Source: Psychroflexus torquis ATCC 700755 (GTDB lineage: Bacteria; Bacteroidota; Bacteroidia; Flavobacteriales; Flavobacteriaceae). From it: a stretch of DNA of 64,000 bases. Of this stretch, positions 17,543 to 26,768 are shown one piece after another. The DNA is taken from positions 1,550,001-1,614,000 of the forward strand of contig NC_018721.1 in NCBI RefSeq assembly GCF_000153485.2, in the 5' to 3' direction. The first letter of the stretch is position 1. Every line of letters begins with the position of its first letter. Under the pieces are notes generated by a model. That model was not told the DNA's origin. It saw only the letters and a list, made by a program, of their open reading frames with translations, and did no database searches. A program made the position numbers and the translations under genes.

Positions 17543-17890
17543 TTAGTGATTTTCTTATCGTCCTAAAAGTCTTAACATTAAAAACATACTTAAATAAATG
17601 GTGAAATCTCGGAAGTAATTAATCTACCCCTCACATCATAATAGTAGAATAGACTCTATTATAAATACTTCAACACTACCCTAGTAACATTTATAAATAT
17701 GATGTTTTATAGATACTAATAGGCAAATTACTAGTTGATTAATGGTATGCAATGGCTTAACAATTAGCTTGAATATGTAGACTCGCGGGTTAATAGAAAC
17801 CCGTTGGTTATAAAGTTAGGTTTCTGTTTTGCCTAGACTACTAGTGTTTCAAATCAAAGTAGAAAAGAGTCGTTTTTTACCTCAGTTCTT
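17543..17890. repeat. Long direct repeat, copy B
   Basis: This is the partner of 15662-16090 (see that entry). It starts shortly after the HxlR stop and runs into the last five codons of the response-regulator gene (stop at 17877). The layout suggests that the 3' flank of a response-regulator gene was duplicated and the oxidoreductase/HxlR module lies between the copies. Confidence 0.8.
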
Positions 17891-18281
17891 TGTTGTCAGT
17901 ATTAATTCTTTTTATCTTCTCCAGTACTTGTCGTACTTTATCTTGATTTAGTGGTTTTTCTATATAATCTACCACACTGCTAAATTTGCTTGCCTGATTC
18001 TTGTCCTTTTGGCGAATGGATGAGGTAAGTATGACCACTTTCATATGCATGCACAAAATCTCTTTTTCTGCTCGGGTAAGAAAAGAAAAACCATCCATAA
18101 CTGGCATATTTAGGTCTAAAAACACTAAGTCAGGACAGTCCTCTTTTTTTAATCTGTCCAAAGCTTGTTTACCATCGGTGACTGTGGTGATATTGTTAAA
18201 GCCCATTCTTGTTAGTACCTTTTTTGATAAAAAATTTCCAATATCGTTATCGTCTACTAATAGTATATTTGTCTCAGTCAT
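17877..18281 (-). CDS. Single-domain response regulator
   Basis: 134 residues made up of a receiver domain only. The acidic pocket is D10-D11, the phosphoacceptor D56 (VFLDLNMPVMDG), T/S in ILTSS and K in IEKPL. With no output domain it must act by protein contact or as a phosphorelay shuttle. It overlaps the upstream kinase gene by 8 bp, so both are translated from one message and the kinase is its likely partner. Confidence 0.92.
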   Translation of the reverse strand: MTETNILLVDDNDIGNFLSKKVLTRMGFNNITTVTDGKQALDRLKKEDCPDLVFLDLNMPVMDGFSFLTRAEKEILCMHMKVVILTSSIRQKDKNQASKFSSVVDYIEKPLNQDKVRQVLEKIKRINTDNKELR

Positions 18282-19305
18282 AACCTAAGTAAATTTTAAA
18301 TGTTGTGCCTTTGTTTATTTCGCTAGTCACCTCAATGGTCCCTCCATGTGATTCTACAAGTGAATTGACAATGTACAATCCAATCCCGCTGCCTTCAACG
18401 TGTGTATGCTGCCGTTTGAAGAGTCTAAATATATTGTCCGTTGAACTACTTAAGTCCATACCCAGACCATTGTCTTTGATAATAAGGTAACTGCCCTCAT
18501 CTTTCTGCATTGTCTTAATCTCGATAAGTGACACTTTATTCGGTTGTCTGTATTTGATTGAATTTCCGATCAAATTTTGTAAAATACTTTGAAGATAAAG
18601 CTGTGGATAGTATATGTCTGGCGCCTTAGAAAAGTCTGCTCGAATTTTCACCTTAGCCTCCTTAATTTGTGCAGCGAGGCTTTCTGTTACGACATTGAAT
18701 ACCTTTCTAAATTTGAGATGCTCATTATTGGGAAGATGAGACTCCTGTATTGCAATAACCTCATTTAAAACGTAAACGGTATTGCTTATGCTTTCAATAG
18801 AGGTAATGACCTTGTCAAATAGCCCCTGACAGTTTTTTTTTATACAGTCTGTTTCGCCAATAAACTGAATAAGTGACTGAAGGTTGGTGAGCGGCGATTT
18901 CATATCATGAGCAGCTATAAAGGTCAGTTCTTCCAATCGTTGATTCGTTTTGAGCAGTTCCCTCTCTGTTTTTTTTAATGCTGTGATGTCACGAGTAACT
19001 ATCGCAAGACCTTTTCCTGTCATAAAAGCTCGAACGCTAAATTGTTTTTTTCCAAATTTTTTAGATTGGCATACATCCTCACTCATAAACGGATTGCCGC
19101 CGCTTATAACTGCTTTGTATGCCTTCAAGCGGCCGGTTCTTTGAACGTCTGGGAAAAGTGATTTTAGATTCTCACCAATGATTTGCTTGCGGTTCATTTT
19201 CATTAGCTCTAGACCCGCATCATTAATTTCCAGTAGATTAAATTTCTCATCGTATAATGAAATTGAGTCAGGCGAATTTTCTATAAAATCTTTTAAAATT
19301 TTCAT
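18274..19305 (-). CDS. PAS-domain sensor histidine kinase, soluble
   Basis: 343 residues. A single PAS domain (about 5-110, DFIENSPDSISLYDEKFNLL) is followed by a HisKA dimerisation helix with the phosphoacceptor in FIAAHDMKSPLTNL. A HATPase_c domain follows (N box LIGNSIKYRQP; G1 IKDNGLGMD; G2 GSGIGLYIV). No membrane segment is present, so it senses an intracellular signal or partner. It is cotranscribed with the receiver gene it overlaps. Confidence 0.92.
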   Translation of the reverse strand: MKILKDFIENSPDSISLYDEKFNLLEINDAGLELMKMNRKQIIGENLKSLFPDVQRTGRLKAYKAVISGGNPFMSEDVCQSKKFGKKQFSVRAFMTGKGLAIVTRDITALKKTERELLKTNQRLEELTFIAAHDMKSPLTNLQSLIQFIGETDCIKKNCQGLFDKVITSIESISNTVYVLNEVIAIQESHLPNNEHLKFRKVFNVVTESLAAQIKEAKVKIRADFSKAPDIYYPQLYLQSILQNLIGNSIKYRQPNKVSLIEIKTMQKDEGSYLIIKDNGLGMDLSSSTDNIFRLFKRQHTHVEGSGIGLYIVNSLVESHGGTIEVTSEINKGTTFKIYLGYD

Positions 19306-19740
19306 GTTTGTTCAATAATGACTTGCTGCTAAAAATATTTAGCTTAGGAGACTTGTAGATACAAATTAAAGCATTTTTATATAATTTTGTGCATTTTTAA
19401 GTAATTTTATGGGAAACAATTGGTGATTATTTAGAAAAAAAAAATTAAATATAACACAAACTCCTCCAATTTCCCCTTACTGGCAAATCCCAGATCAGTC
19501 AACAAATCACATAGAGAACCCCCCTGAGCCTGCCTATGTGTTAGCCTATCGGCATGCCGTATGTTTAATTATTATATGAAGTTAAACCAAGGCTAAAGTA
19601 CTTTATCAATTGTCCTATTCTTTTAAAATTTGCATGTTAGATGGAATATATTTGGTAATCTCAGACAAGAACTACTGAATAAAAATATTAATTATATATC
19701 ACTTCGAATTTTGAATGACAAACTCACTAATATCGCCTAA
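19306..19740. other. Intergenic, nothing recognised
   Basis: 435 bp between the kinase start and the MITE-like element. It is AT-rich, without an ORF of convincing composition or a clear RNA. It presumably holds the kinase promoter. Confidence 0.4.
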
Positions 19741-19904
19741 TACCAAATTAGACCTTTAATGACGCAATAAATCGTTTCTTTTCCGCCTGCTTTTCATCAA
19801 AAATAATTGCCGTAGCTAAGGCTATGCTAGTTATTTTTGATTTCAATCAATCAGTCAAAAAATAATTCAATTTATTCATACGGCATTATAAATATAATTT
19901 GGTA
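19741..19904. repeat. Palindromic MITE-like element, short type
   Basis: The 164-bp element has ends TACCAAATTA / TAATTTGGTA. Second-level inverted segments are ATCAAAAATAA...TTATTTTTGAT around CCGTAGCTAAGGCTATG, and ATAATG/CATTAT near the ends. TA occurs at both ends. Read leftward, its right end encodes the last ten codons and the stop of the hydrolase gene. Confidence 0.85.
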
Positions 19905-20918
19905 TAAGATATCTTTGACGAATGCTCGCTTTCCAAATAATTTTAGTTTAACTAAAAAGCCAACCCCTGGATGCATAGCATTAAAATGTTTACTCTTCAA
20001 TAAACTGTGTGTTGCTTCTGGAGATATTTTCAAGTGGTAATTATCCTTATTATTTGTTAAAAAAATACGCTCATAAGTTTGATGAGATTCTTCAAAGTCA
20101 ACATTCAAATCTTCTGCACCAAATGCACCAAAAACAGGGCATCGAATATTTTTTAAATCTTGCTCTGCGTCACTTGAAATATTTTTTTTGACAAAATAAA
20201 ATCGGTCTTCGCTCATAAAGTCACACTCCTCTTCTTGTTCATTTTTACATTCTTCTTTCTGGTATGCTACATAGTCGGGATAAGTACTAGTAGCATTAAA
20301 AAGATTAAAATCAACTTCATTCTGTTTTACTTCTGCTTCAATCGCCTTCTCGTTAGCACCTTCTAGCTTCATTCTTGTTCGAGTTAAATAGTTGCTTTGT
20401 CGTTTCCAATTAATCGCACCAGAGACGCTAATGATAAAATCAGGATAATCTGATAAGGTCGCTACTTTCGGCATTACCCATCCTGCTTGACTAAAGCCAA
20501 TTAATCCTATAGAAGAAAAATTAAAACGAGTATCTGCTTGAATAAAGTCAATAGCGGCAATCACTTCATTTGCTCGGTCTTCCATGGATTGATTGAGCCA
20601 TTTTCCTGTACTTTGCCCTATGCCTTTTTTATCCCAAGACATACTAGCAATACCTTTTTCAGCTAATTCATTCCAGATATGTTCGTAATAGCCATAGGCA
20701 TCACGTTCTAGTTCTCCGTCGCCATGAACAAAGATAACTAAAGGGGTTTTCTCTTCAAGGATATATTTTTTCTTGGGTAAATTCACGACTCCTTCAATGG
20801 TGTCAGATTGAAATTGAAACTGGATAACTTGACTTTGATAATTCGTTTTCCCCCACAAGAAATTCATGGCAACTAAAGGTATAATTATGAAGGAAATTAT
20901 TTTTGATATTTTATTCAT
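19872..20918 (-). CDS. Exported alpha/beta hydrolase (serine esterase/peptidase-like)
   Basis: 348 residues. An N-terminal hydrophobic signal (IISFIIIPLVAMNFLWG) is followed by an alpha/beta-hydrolase fold: VIFVHGDGELERD (oxyanion loop), MSWDKKGIGQSTG, nucleophile elbow IGLIGFSQAGWV with the catalytic serine, an acid region (GAEDLNVDFEE) and a histidine in SPEATHSLL. It is likely an extracytoplasmic esterase or peptidase of unknown substrate. The last ten residues (YQIIFIMPYE) and the stop codon come from the MITE-like element inserted at the 3' end, so the native C-terminus has been replaced. Confidence 0.82.
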   Translation of the reverse strand: MNKISKIISFIIIPLVAMNFLWGKTNYQSQVIQFQFQSDTIEGVVNLPKKKYILEEKTPLVIFVHGDGELERDAYGYYEHIWNELAEKGIASMSWDKKGIGQSTGKWLNQSMEDRANEVIAAIDFIQADTRFNFSSIGLIGFSQAGWVMPKVATLSDYPDFIISVSGAINWKRQSNYLTRTRMKLEGANEKAIEAEVKQNEVDFNLFNATSTYPDYVAYQKEECKNEQEEECDFMSEDRFYFVKKNISSDAEQDLKNIRCPVFGAFGAEDLNVDFEESHQTYERIFLTNNKDNYHLKISPEATHSLLKSKHFNAMHPGVGFLVKLKLFGKRAFVKDILYQIIFIMPYE

Positions 20919-21193
20919 TGTATAAATTCAAGTAATAAATACAACTTTTTAGAAACATTAATTTAAAGTAATTAAACTTTCAATAACGCACAGAGCATTT
21001 TTTTTATTTTGCTATTATCTTTTTCTCATTCTGAATAAAAATAATACTATTAAAATGTATATGCCTTAATAATCAATGGTGCTTATTTTCATTTTTATAG
21101 CTTTACATATCATGCTTCAAATTCAATTAGTTGATGTGTCATTACGGATAAGAACATTCTATGTATGAGACCTTTTATCAAAATAGGATATCA

Positions 21194-21357
21194 TACCAAA
21201 TTAGACCTATAATGTCGCAATAAATTGTTTCTTTTTCGCCTGCTTTTCATCAAAAATAATTACCGTAGCTAAGGCTATGCTAGTTATTTTTGATTTCAAT
21301 CAATCAATCAAAAAATAATTCAATTTATTCATACGGCATTATAAATATAATTTGGTA
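21194..21357. repeat. Palindromic MITE-like element, short type
   Basis: The 164-bp copy is nearly identical to 19741-19904 (same ends, same CGTAGCTAAGGCTATG centre). It lies in the 730-bp gene-free stretch 20919-21648, which otherwise shows nothing recognisable apart from the presumed promoters of the flanking genes. Confidence 0.85.
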
Positions 21358-21648
21358 TCGATCCCAGCACATTGAAAAATTCTGTTAACTATGGCTTGCC
21401 TTCTTAATTTTTTAAAGCAGCAACTAAATCAAGCGTTAACTCTATTCTTTTTCGGTCACTGAATTTTTAAATTTTAATTCTATTTTTAAAAAAGGTTTTA
21501 ACAAAGCTAGCAGTAAGACCATAAATTTTTAAATCCATTCGTCTACACTTAAAAGCATTTCATCTAAGGATAACTTGTGATTGAACAAACCTCAACATTA
21601 ATTTTTTAAAAATAGAGTAGCTTTATCTATTAAACAATAATTTTAGAT

Positions 21649-22065
21649 ATGCTAAAAAAAAAAATAAACGTTTTATTGGTTGAAGACAATATTATTGAGG
21701 TGATGAAAATGGACAGAACCATTTCATTATTGAAGTTAAAGCATAAAATAACCAAAGCGAAAACGGCAGATGAAGCCTTCGAAATTTTAAAACAAAAAGA
21801 GAGTTTTCCAGATATTATTTTATTAGATCTAAATATGCCAAAAATGAGTGGCATAGAATTTTTATCAATCTTAAAAAGCAACGACAGTTTAAAGCACATT
21901 CCAACCATAATTTTGACAACATCAGACAATGAAAAAGATTTAAATAAATGCTACAAAATCGGTGTTTCTGGATATATCTTAAAGCCTTTAAAGTATGAAG
22001 ATTATGTTAAAAAAATAGAAATAGTGTTATCTTACTGGTGTATAAATGAATTAAAAAAATATTAA
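21649..22065 (+). CDS. Single-domain response regulator
   Basis: 138 residues made up of a receiver domain only: acidic E12-D13, phosphoacceptor D60 (IILLDLNMPKMSG), ILTTSDNE and the conserved lysine in YILKPLKYED. The ILTTSDN..DL..CY..G pattern is that of Rcp1/CheY-like receivers that pair with PAS or phytochrome-type kinases. It lies 303 bp ahead of the multi-PAS kinase in the same direction and is a likely partner. The gap contains no gene. Confidence 0.9.
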   Translation: MLKKKINVLLVEDNIIEVMKMDRTISLLKLKHKITKAKTADEAFEILKQKESFPDIILLDLNMPKMSGIEFLSILKSNDSLKHIPTIILTTSDNEKDLNKCYKIGVSGYILKPLKYEDYVKKIEIVLSYWCINELKKY

Positions 22066-22368
22066 ATAAGAAAGGCTAAGTCTTTACTAAATCCTTAGAC
22101 TTGGTTGATGAAAAATTAGTTTCGAAAATAGTTAGCCTGAACATCCAATAGTGTGTAAATCATATGCACTCAGAAACACATAAGTTTGTCCTAATTCAAA
22201 ATTACCTATCTTTATTATTGAAGAAAAATTGGAATTTATAAACCAATTGGGGTAAATGCATCATTTTGGACTTTAATTAATCCATGAAAAGTTTTAACAC
22301 TAAAGTAGCATCGCTACTTGTGTTATGGAAAAAGTCCTGAGGCAAAAATTATCATTAACAAAAAATTA

Positions 22369-25227
22369 ATGAACCAAAACAAAATTGACATATTACAAAG
22401 GGATTTAAAAAAAGAAAAAATCGCAAGAAAAGCGGCAGAAAAAGTAGTAGAAAATAAATCTAATGATTTATTCCTTTTAGAGGAACTAAAAAAAAGAAAC
22501 TTAGAGTTAGAAAACCTTTTAGAGCAAAAATCTTCTCAATTAGAAGGTGTTTTCGAAAATATTAATGACGCTTACATTTTAATGGATATGTCCGGCAATA
22601 TTCTAAAAATGAATGACATTGCTATTGCCTTTTTTGGATATAATATTGAAAAAGAAAAGCTTAATGTTTGTGATTTAATTTATCACGAAGATTTAGAATA
22701 TGGATCTAAATCATTTGTTACTTTAAAGGAAGAGGGATTATTCACTAATTACAGGACAAGAGTTCTAACGAAAGATAAGCAAGTAAAATGGGTGCAAATT
22801 AATGGAAATCTTATTGTTGATAAGGAAAATAAACCCACTGGTGCACAAGGAATTATTAGAGATATTACCTCTGAAAAGAGAGCTGAAGATTTATTGAATG
22901 AATCTGAAAACAGGTTATCATCTCTTATTAAAAATTTAGATAGTGCTGTATTGCTAGAAGATGAGAATAGAAAAATAATCTTAACGAATAACAAATTTTG
23001 CGAACTGTTCAATATACCTATTTCGCCAGATTTACTAAAAGGGGAAGACTGTGCTACTGCTGCAAATGACAGTAAAATTTTATTCAAACAGCCAAAAGAA
23101 TTTATCTCTGGAGTAACAAGCCTCTTAGAAAAAAAACAACAAGTTTTAGGAGATGAATTAATTATGGCTGATGGAGAAATCTTAGAACGAGATTTTATTC
23201 CAATCTTAAATGGAAGTGTATACAAAGGGCATCTTTGGACCTATAAAAATATAACTTTACGAGAAAAATACAGAGAGAGTCTAGAAGCCGAAAAAGAAAA
23301 TTATAGCAATATTATTGCGAATATGAATCTTGGAATAGTAGAGTTAAATACTAATGATGAGATTTTATTGGTCAATCAAAGCTTTGCTCAAATGTGTGGG
23401 TACTCCCAAAAAGAACTTCTGGGTAAAAAAGCTAAAGACGTATTTGAACTGTTAAACGAAGCCGATCCTACAAAAATAGAAATGGATAAACTCGGAAAAC
23501 GTGAATCCAACTCTTATGAACTTAAAATAAAAAATAAGTCTGGTGCTATTAGAAATTTGTTGGTAAGTCGCACACCTAACTTTAATATTAATGGAGAGGT
23601 TATTGGCTATGTAAGAATTTATTTAGATGTTACAGAGGCCAGAGAAAATGCAAACTTAATTCAAGAAAAAAAAGAGGAGTTGGATATTATTGTACATAAT
23701 TCTTCCATAGGTATAGCTTTAACTCGGCATGGTCGAATCATAAAAACAAATGCTGCACTTCAAAATATGCTAGGATTTTCTGAGGAAGAATTAAACACCT
23801 TTGCAATAAAAGATTTATCCTTTGCCGAAGATTCCCCCTCTTTTAAAAAATATATCAATCAGATTACTCTAGATAAAATCAATAATTTTACGTTCACAAA
23901 AAGATATAAAAAGAAAGACGGCACAATTATTTGGACAAAGACTGATGTTAATGTTGTAAGGGACAAGGATAGAAATATAAAGCACCAAGTCACTTTTATT
24001 GAAGACATTACCTCACATAGAGAAAAAACCCTAATCATTGATTTAATAAATAATCTTACCAAATCAATATTAGGTAAAACAGATATCATTGAGATTGCTT
24101 GGGAAATTGTAAATAATATTGCAGCGTACTTGGATACTGACGATTGCGTTATTTATTTGGTGGATCACGAAAAAGAAACGACAGAACAGATAGCAGTTTA
24201 TGGAGCTAAATTGAACAATGACAGTCAAATTATCAATAAGTTATATCTTCCAAAAGGAAAAGGAATCGTAGGAAGTGTTGCTAAATCGGGGAAGTCTCAA
24301 CTCATAAACGATACCTCTAAAGATGACCGTTACGTCATAGATGAAGAAAGACGTTTTTCTGAAATAACCGTACCTATTATGAGTAACGGTATTGCTATTG
24401 GAATTATTGATTCTGAACATAAAGATAAAAATCACTACACGCAAGAGCACATTAAAACACTCGAGAGTATTGCCGGTTTGGCAGCAATAAAATTAAGAAC
24501 AGCCATAAGCATAAGAGAGCATAAAAAAGTAGAAATACGAAATGAACAGCTACTTAAAAAGTTAGAAGAAAGCAATAATGAATTGAATGAATACGCCCAT
24601 GTGGTCTCTCATGATTTAAAATCACCTTTACGAAGTATCGATGCCTTGGTGTCTTGGATTAAAACCGATAACGCAGATTTATTAAATGGAAATACACTTC
24701 AGAATTTCAATTTAATTGAAGACACCTTAGAAAAAATGGAACTATTAATTTCAGATATTTTATACTATTCTAGTATCGACGCGATAACTTCAAAAAAAAG
24801 TAATGTAAATTTAAATAGTGTTGTAGAAGACTTGCAAAAAATTCTTTTTATTCCAAAAAACATATCCGTTCAAATACTTAATAAATTACCTGTCGTAAGA
24901 GGTGAGAAAACTAAATTTCAACAACTTTTTCAAAACTTAATTAGCAATGCCATTAAATTTAATGATAAGGACAAAGGCCTTATTCAAATAGATGTTTTAG
25001 AAAATAAGTCATTTTATCAATTTTCAGTAAAAGATAATGGAATTGGAATTGAAAGCAGGTACCTGGATAAGGTTTTTAAATTTTTCCATTCATTAAAACC
25101 AAGTAAGGAATCATCAGGTATTGGGCTTTCCATTGTGAAAAAAATAGTTGAACTCTATCAAGGCAAGATTTGGATAGAATCTGAACCAAAGATAGGAACG
25201 ACTTTTTATTTTACATTAAAAAAATAA
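22369..25227 (+). CDS. Multi-PAS/GAF sensor histidine kinase, soluble
   Basis: 952 residues from the ATG at 22369. The frame extends to a TTG at 22318 but without support. Order: coiled coil (1-45), four PAS domains (starting near 48, 180, 315 and 440, each ending in a DIT/DVT-type motif such as GIIRDITSEK), and a GAF domain (about 575-715, LPKGKGIVGSVAKSGKSQLI). HisKA follows (HVVSHDLKSPLRSI), then HATPase_c (LFQNLISNAIKFND, VKDNGIGIE, GIGLSIVKKIV). There are no membrane segments. It is followed at 2 bp by an Hpt gene and then a LytTR response regulator, so it likely heads a phosphorelay. Confidence 0.93.
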   Translation: MNQNKIDILQRDLKKEKIARKAAEKVVENKSNDLFLLEELKKRNLELENLLEQKSSQLEGVFENINDAYILMDMSGNILKMNDIAIAFFGYNIEKEKLNVCDLIYHEDLEYGSKSFVTLKEEGLFTNYRTRVLTKDKQVKWVQINGNLIVDKENKPTGAQGIIRDITSEKRAEDLLNESENRLSSLIKNLDSAVLLEDENRKIILTNNKFCELFNIPISPDLLKGEDCATAANDSKILFKQPKEFISGVTSLLEKKQQVLGDELIMADGEILERDFIPILNGSVYKGHLWTYKNITLREKYRESLEAEKENYSNIIANMNLGIVELNTNDEILLVNQSFAQMCGYSQKELLGKKAKDVFELLNEADPTKIEMDKLGKRESNSYELKIKNKSGAIRNLLVSRTPNFNINGEVIGYVRIYLDVTEARENANLIQEKKEELDIIVHNSSIGIALTRHGRIIKTNAALQNMLGFSEEELNTFAIKDLSFAEDSPSFKKYINQITLDKINNFTFTKRYKKKDGTIIWTKTDVNVVRDKDRNIKHQVTFIEDITSHREKTLIIDLINNLTKSILGKTDIIEIAWEIVNNIAAYLDTDDCVIYLVDHEKETTEQIAVYGAKLNNDSQIINKLYLPKGKGIVGSVAKSGKSQLINDTSKDDRYVIDEERRFSEITVPIMSNGIAIGIIDSEHKDKNHYTQEHIKTLESIAGLAAIKLRTAISIREHKKVEIRNEQLLKKLEESNNELNEYAHVVSHDLKSPLRSIDALVSWIKTDNADLLNGNTLQNFNLIEDTLEKMELLISDILYYSSIDAITSKKSNVNLNSVVEDLQKILFIPKNISVQILNKLPVVRGEKTKFQQLFQNLISNAIKFNDKDKGLIQIDVLENKSFYQFSVKDNGIGIESRYLDKVFKFFHSLKPSKESSGIGLSIVKKIVELYQGKIWIESEPKIGTTFYFTLKK

Positions 25228-25229
25228 TT

Positions 25230-25547
25230 ATGGAAAAACCCAACTTAGACTATGTAGAAAAACTGGCAAGAGGAGATGAATCTTTAAGGAAAAAGCTCAT
25301 CGATATTATAAAAAATGAGTTTCCTGAAGAAAAAGAAGCGTATTATAAAAGTTTAAAAGATAAGGACTTCAAAAAAACAGAAGAGAATGTTCACAGACTT
25401 AAACATAAAATTATTATATTGGGACTTGAGGAAAGTTATAAAATAGCCAATAAATTTGAACATGATCTAAGAGAACTTAATTTGGGCAGAGTTAAAGATT
25501 TTGATAAAATTTTAATAGCTATTTCATCTTACTTGAAAACTATTTAG
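25230..25547 (+). CDS. Hpt phosphotransfer protein
   Basis: 105 residues, a four-helix Hpt domain. The phosphorylatable histidine is H55 in VHRLKHKI (consensus HxLKG; the usual glycine is replaced by H59). It starts 2 bp after the kinase stop and ends 5 bp before the LytTR regulator, so it probably carries phosphate between them. It is unusual to find a free-standing Hpt between a classical kinase and a LytTR regulator, because no hybrid receiver is fused to the kinase. Confidence 0.85.
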   Translation: MEKPNLDYVEKLARGDESLRKKLIDIIKNEFPEEKEAYYKSLKDKDFKKTEENVHRLKHKIIILGLEESYKIANKFEHDLRELNLGRVKDFDKILIAISSYLKTI

Positions 25548-25552
25548 GTCTT

Positions 25553-26251
25553 ATGGATTGTATTATCGTTGATGATGAACAGATGGCAAGAGTTATTATT
25601 AAAACTCTTTGTGACGAGATAAAATTTTTAAAAGTTGTTGGTGAATTTTCAAACGCAATGCAAGCGATTAAGTTTTTGAATGCAAACGAGATAGACCTCA
25701 TTTTCTTAGATATCCATATGCCAGATTTTAGTGGTGTAGACTTTATTAAAACATTAAAAAACCCTCCAAAAATAATCTTAACAACTTCAGATTCACAATT
25801 TGCCATTGAAGCTTTTGAGTATGATTTTATCGTAGATTATTTACTAAAACCTATAGAGTTAGCACGATTCCAAAAAGCGATTCTAAAGGTCCAAAAACAT
25901 GAACCTACCTCAAACGAGGTAAAATTAGATTCAGAAATAAAGAACGATTTTTACGTTAATATTGATAGGAGACTTATAAAAATACATTTGGAGAGTATTT
26001 GTATTGTAGAAGCAAAAGGCGATTATATCCATATAAAAACAGAAGAAAAAAATTATGTAGTCCATTCTACACTAACAAGGATAGAAGAAAAACTACCGAA
26101 TTCATTATTTTTAAGAGTACACCGCTCTTTTATTATTAATGTTAAGAAAATTGTTGATATAGAAGATAATACTGTTGTTATAAAAAGAGAAGTCATCCCT
26201 GTAAGCCGATCTAAAAGACCTGAATTAATGAAACGCTTGGATTTATTATAA
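25553..26251 (+). CDS. LytTR-family response regulator
   Basis: 232 residues. The receiver domain has D7-D8 and phosphoacceptor D53 (LIFLDIHMPDFSG). The C-terminal LytTR DNA-binding domain (about 133-230) has IVEAKGDYIHI, FLRVHRSFIINVKKI and VIPVSRSKRPEL. It is the transcription factor of the operon made of the multi-PAS kinase and the Hpt protein. Its targets are unknown. Confidence 0.93.
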   Translation: MDCIIVDDEQMARVIIKTLCDEIKFLKVVGEFSNAMQAIKFLNANEIDLIFLDIHMPDFSGVDFIKTLKNPPKIILTTSDSQFAIEAFEYDFIVDYLLKPIELARFQKAILKVQKHEPTSNEVKLDSEIKNDFYVNIDRRLIKIHLESICIVEAKGDYIHIKTEEKNYVVHSTLTRIEEKLPNSLFLRVHRSFIINVKKIVDIEDNTVVIKREVIPVSRSKRPELMKRLDLL

Positions 26252-26556
26252 CATTTCGCCAATGCTTAATTAGTAAAGACCAAAAGAAGCCTCTATAGTT
26301 TTTAGATTTTTAGTAAATACCTAAATCATAAAAAATAGTGTTTATCACACTACCTATAGATACTACTTCTATAGATTTTAATCTTTATCAAAACATCAAT
26401 TTTGGTATAGCAGCTAATTTTAGTATTTGATAATAGCCTTTTGCTGTTTATTTTTTTAGGCAGGATTATAAGATGCTGATATGCCTTTTGATTTATAGTA
26501 TTTTAGTTTTTATTTATACCAAAATAAATAATCCTCGGGGCATTCTCACGGGGCAT

Positions 26557-26736
26557 TTAAAGGGCTTTTTTTGATTGATGAAAACCAGCTGTTTTCAAAC
26601 TTTCCTCAAAACACGAGGCAAGCCTCTGGGAATTAAACTCAGCTGAAATTAAAACAAAATCAGGAGTAGTATCTAACGGTACAGAAGCTGCTTCAATTCT
26701 AGGAATTTTTATATGCTTTTCACCACACTGCTTTGT
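26557..26736 (-). pseudogene. Unrecognised gene fragment (C-terminal)
   Basis: The minus strand encodes HIKIPRIEAASVPLDTTPDF, then VLISAEFNSQRLASCFEE, before a stop at 26557, with coding-like composition. Just upstream (26737-26760) the reading shifts frame (ERGIAIYDKAVW). There is no start and no full domain, so it is a decayed remnant of a protein I do not recognise. The rest of 26252-26768 holds no gene. Confidence 0.4.
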
Positions 26737-26768
26737 CGTAAATAGCTATTCCTCTTTCTTCAGATGAA

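Noticed and set aside
22749..23225. Minus-strand 158-codon frame inside the multi-PAS kinase
   Set aside because: It is antisense to clearly conserved PAS domains; serine/phenylalanine-rich composition typical of shadow frames in AT-rich genes.
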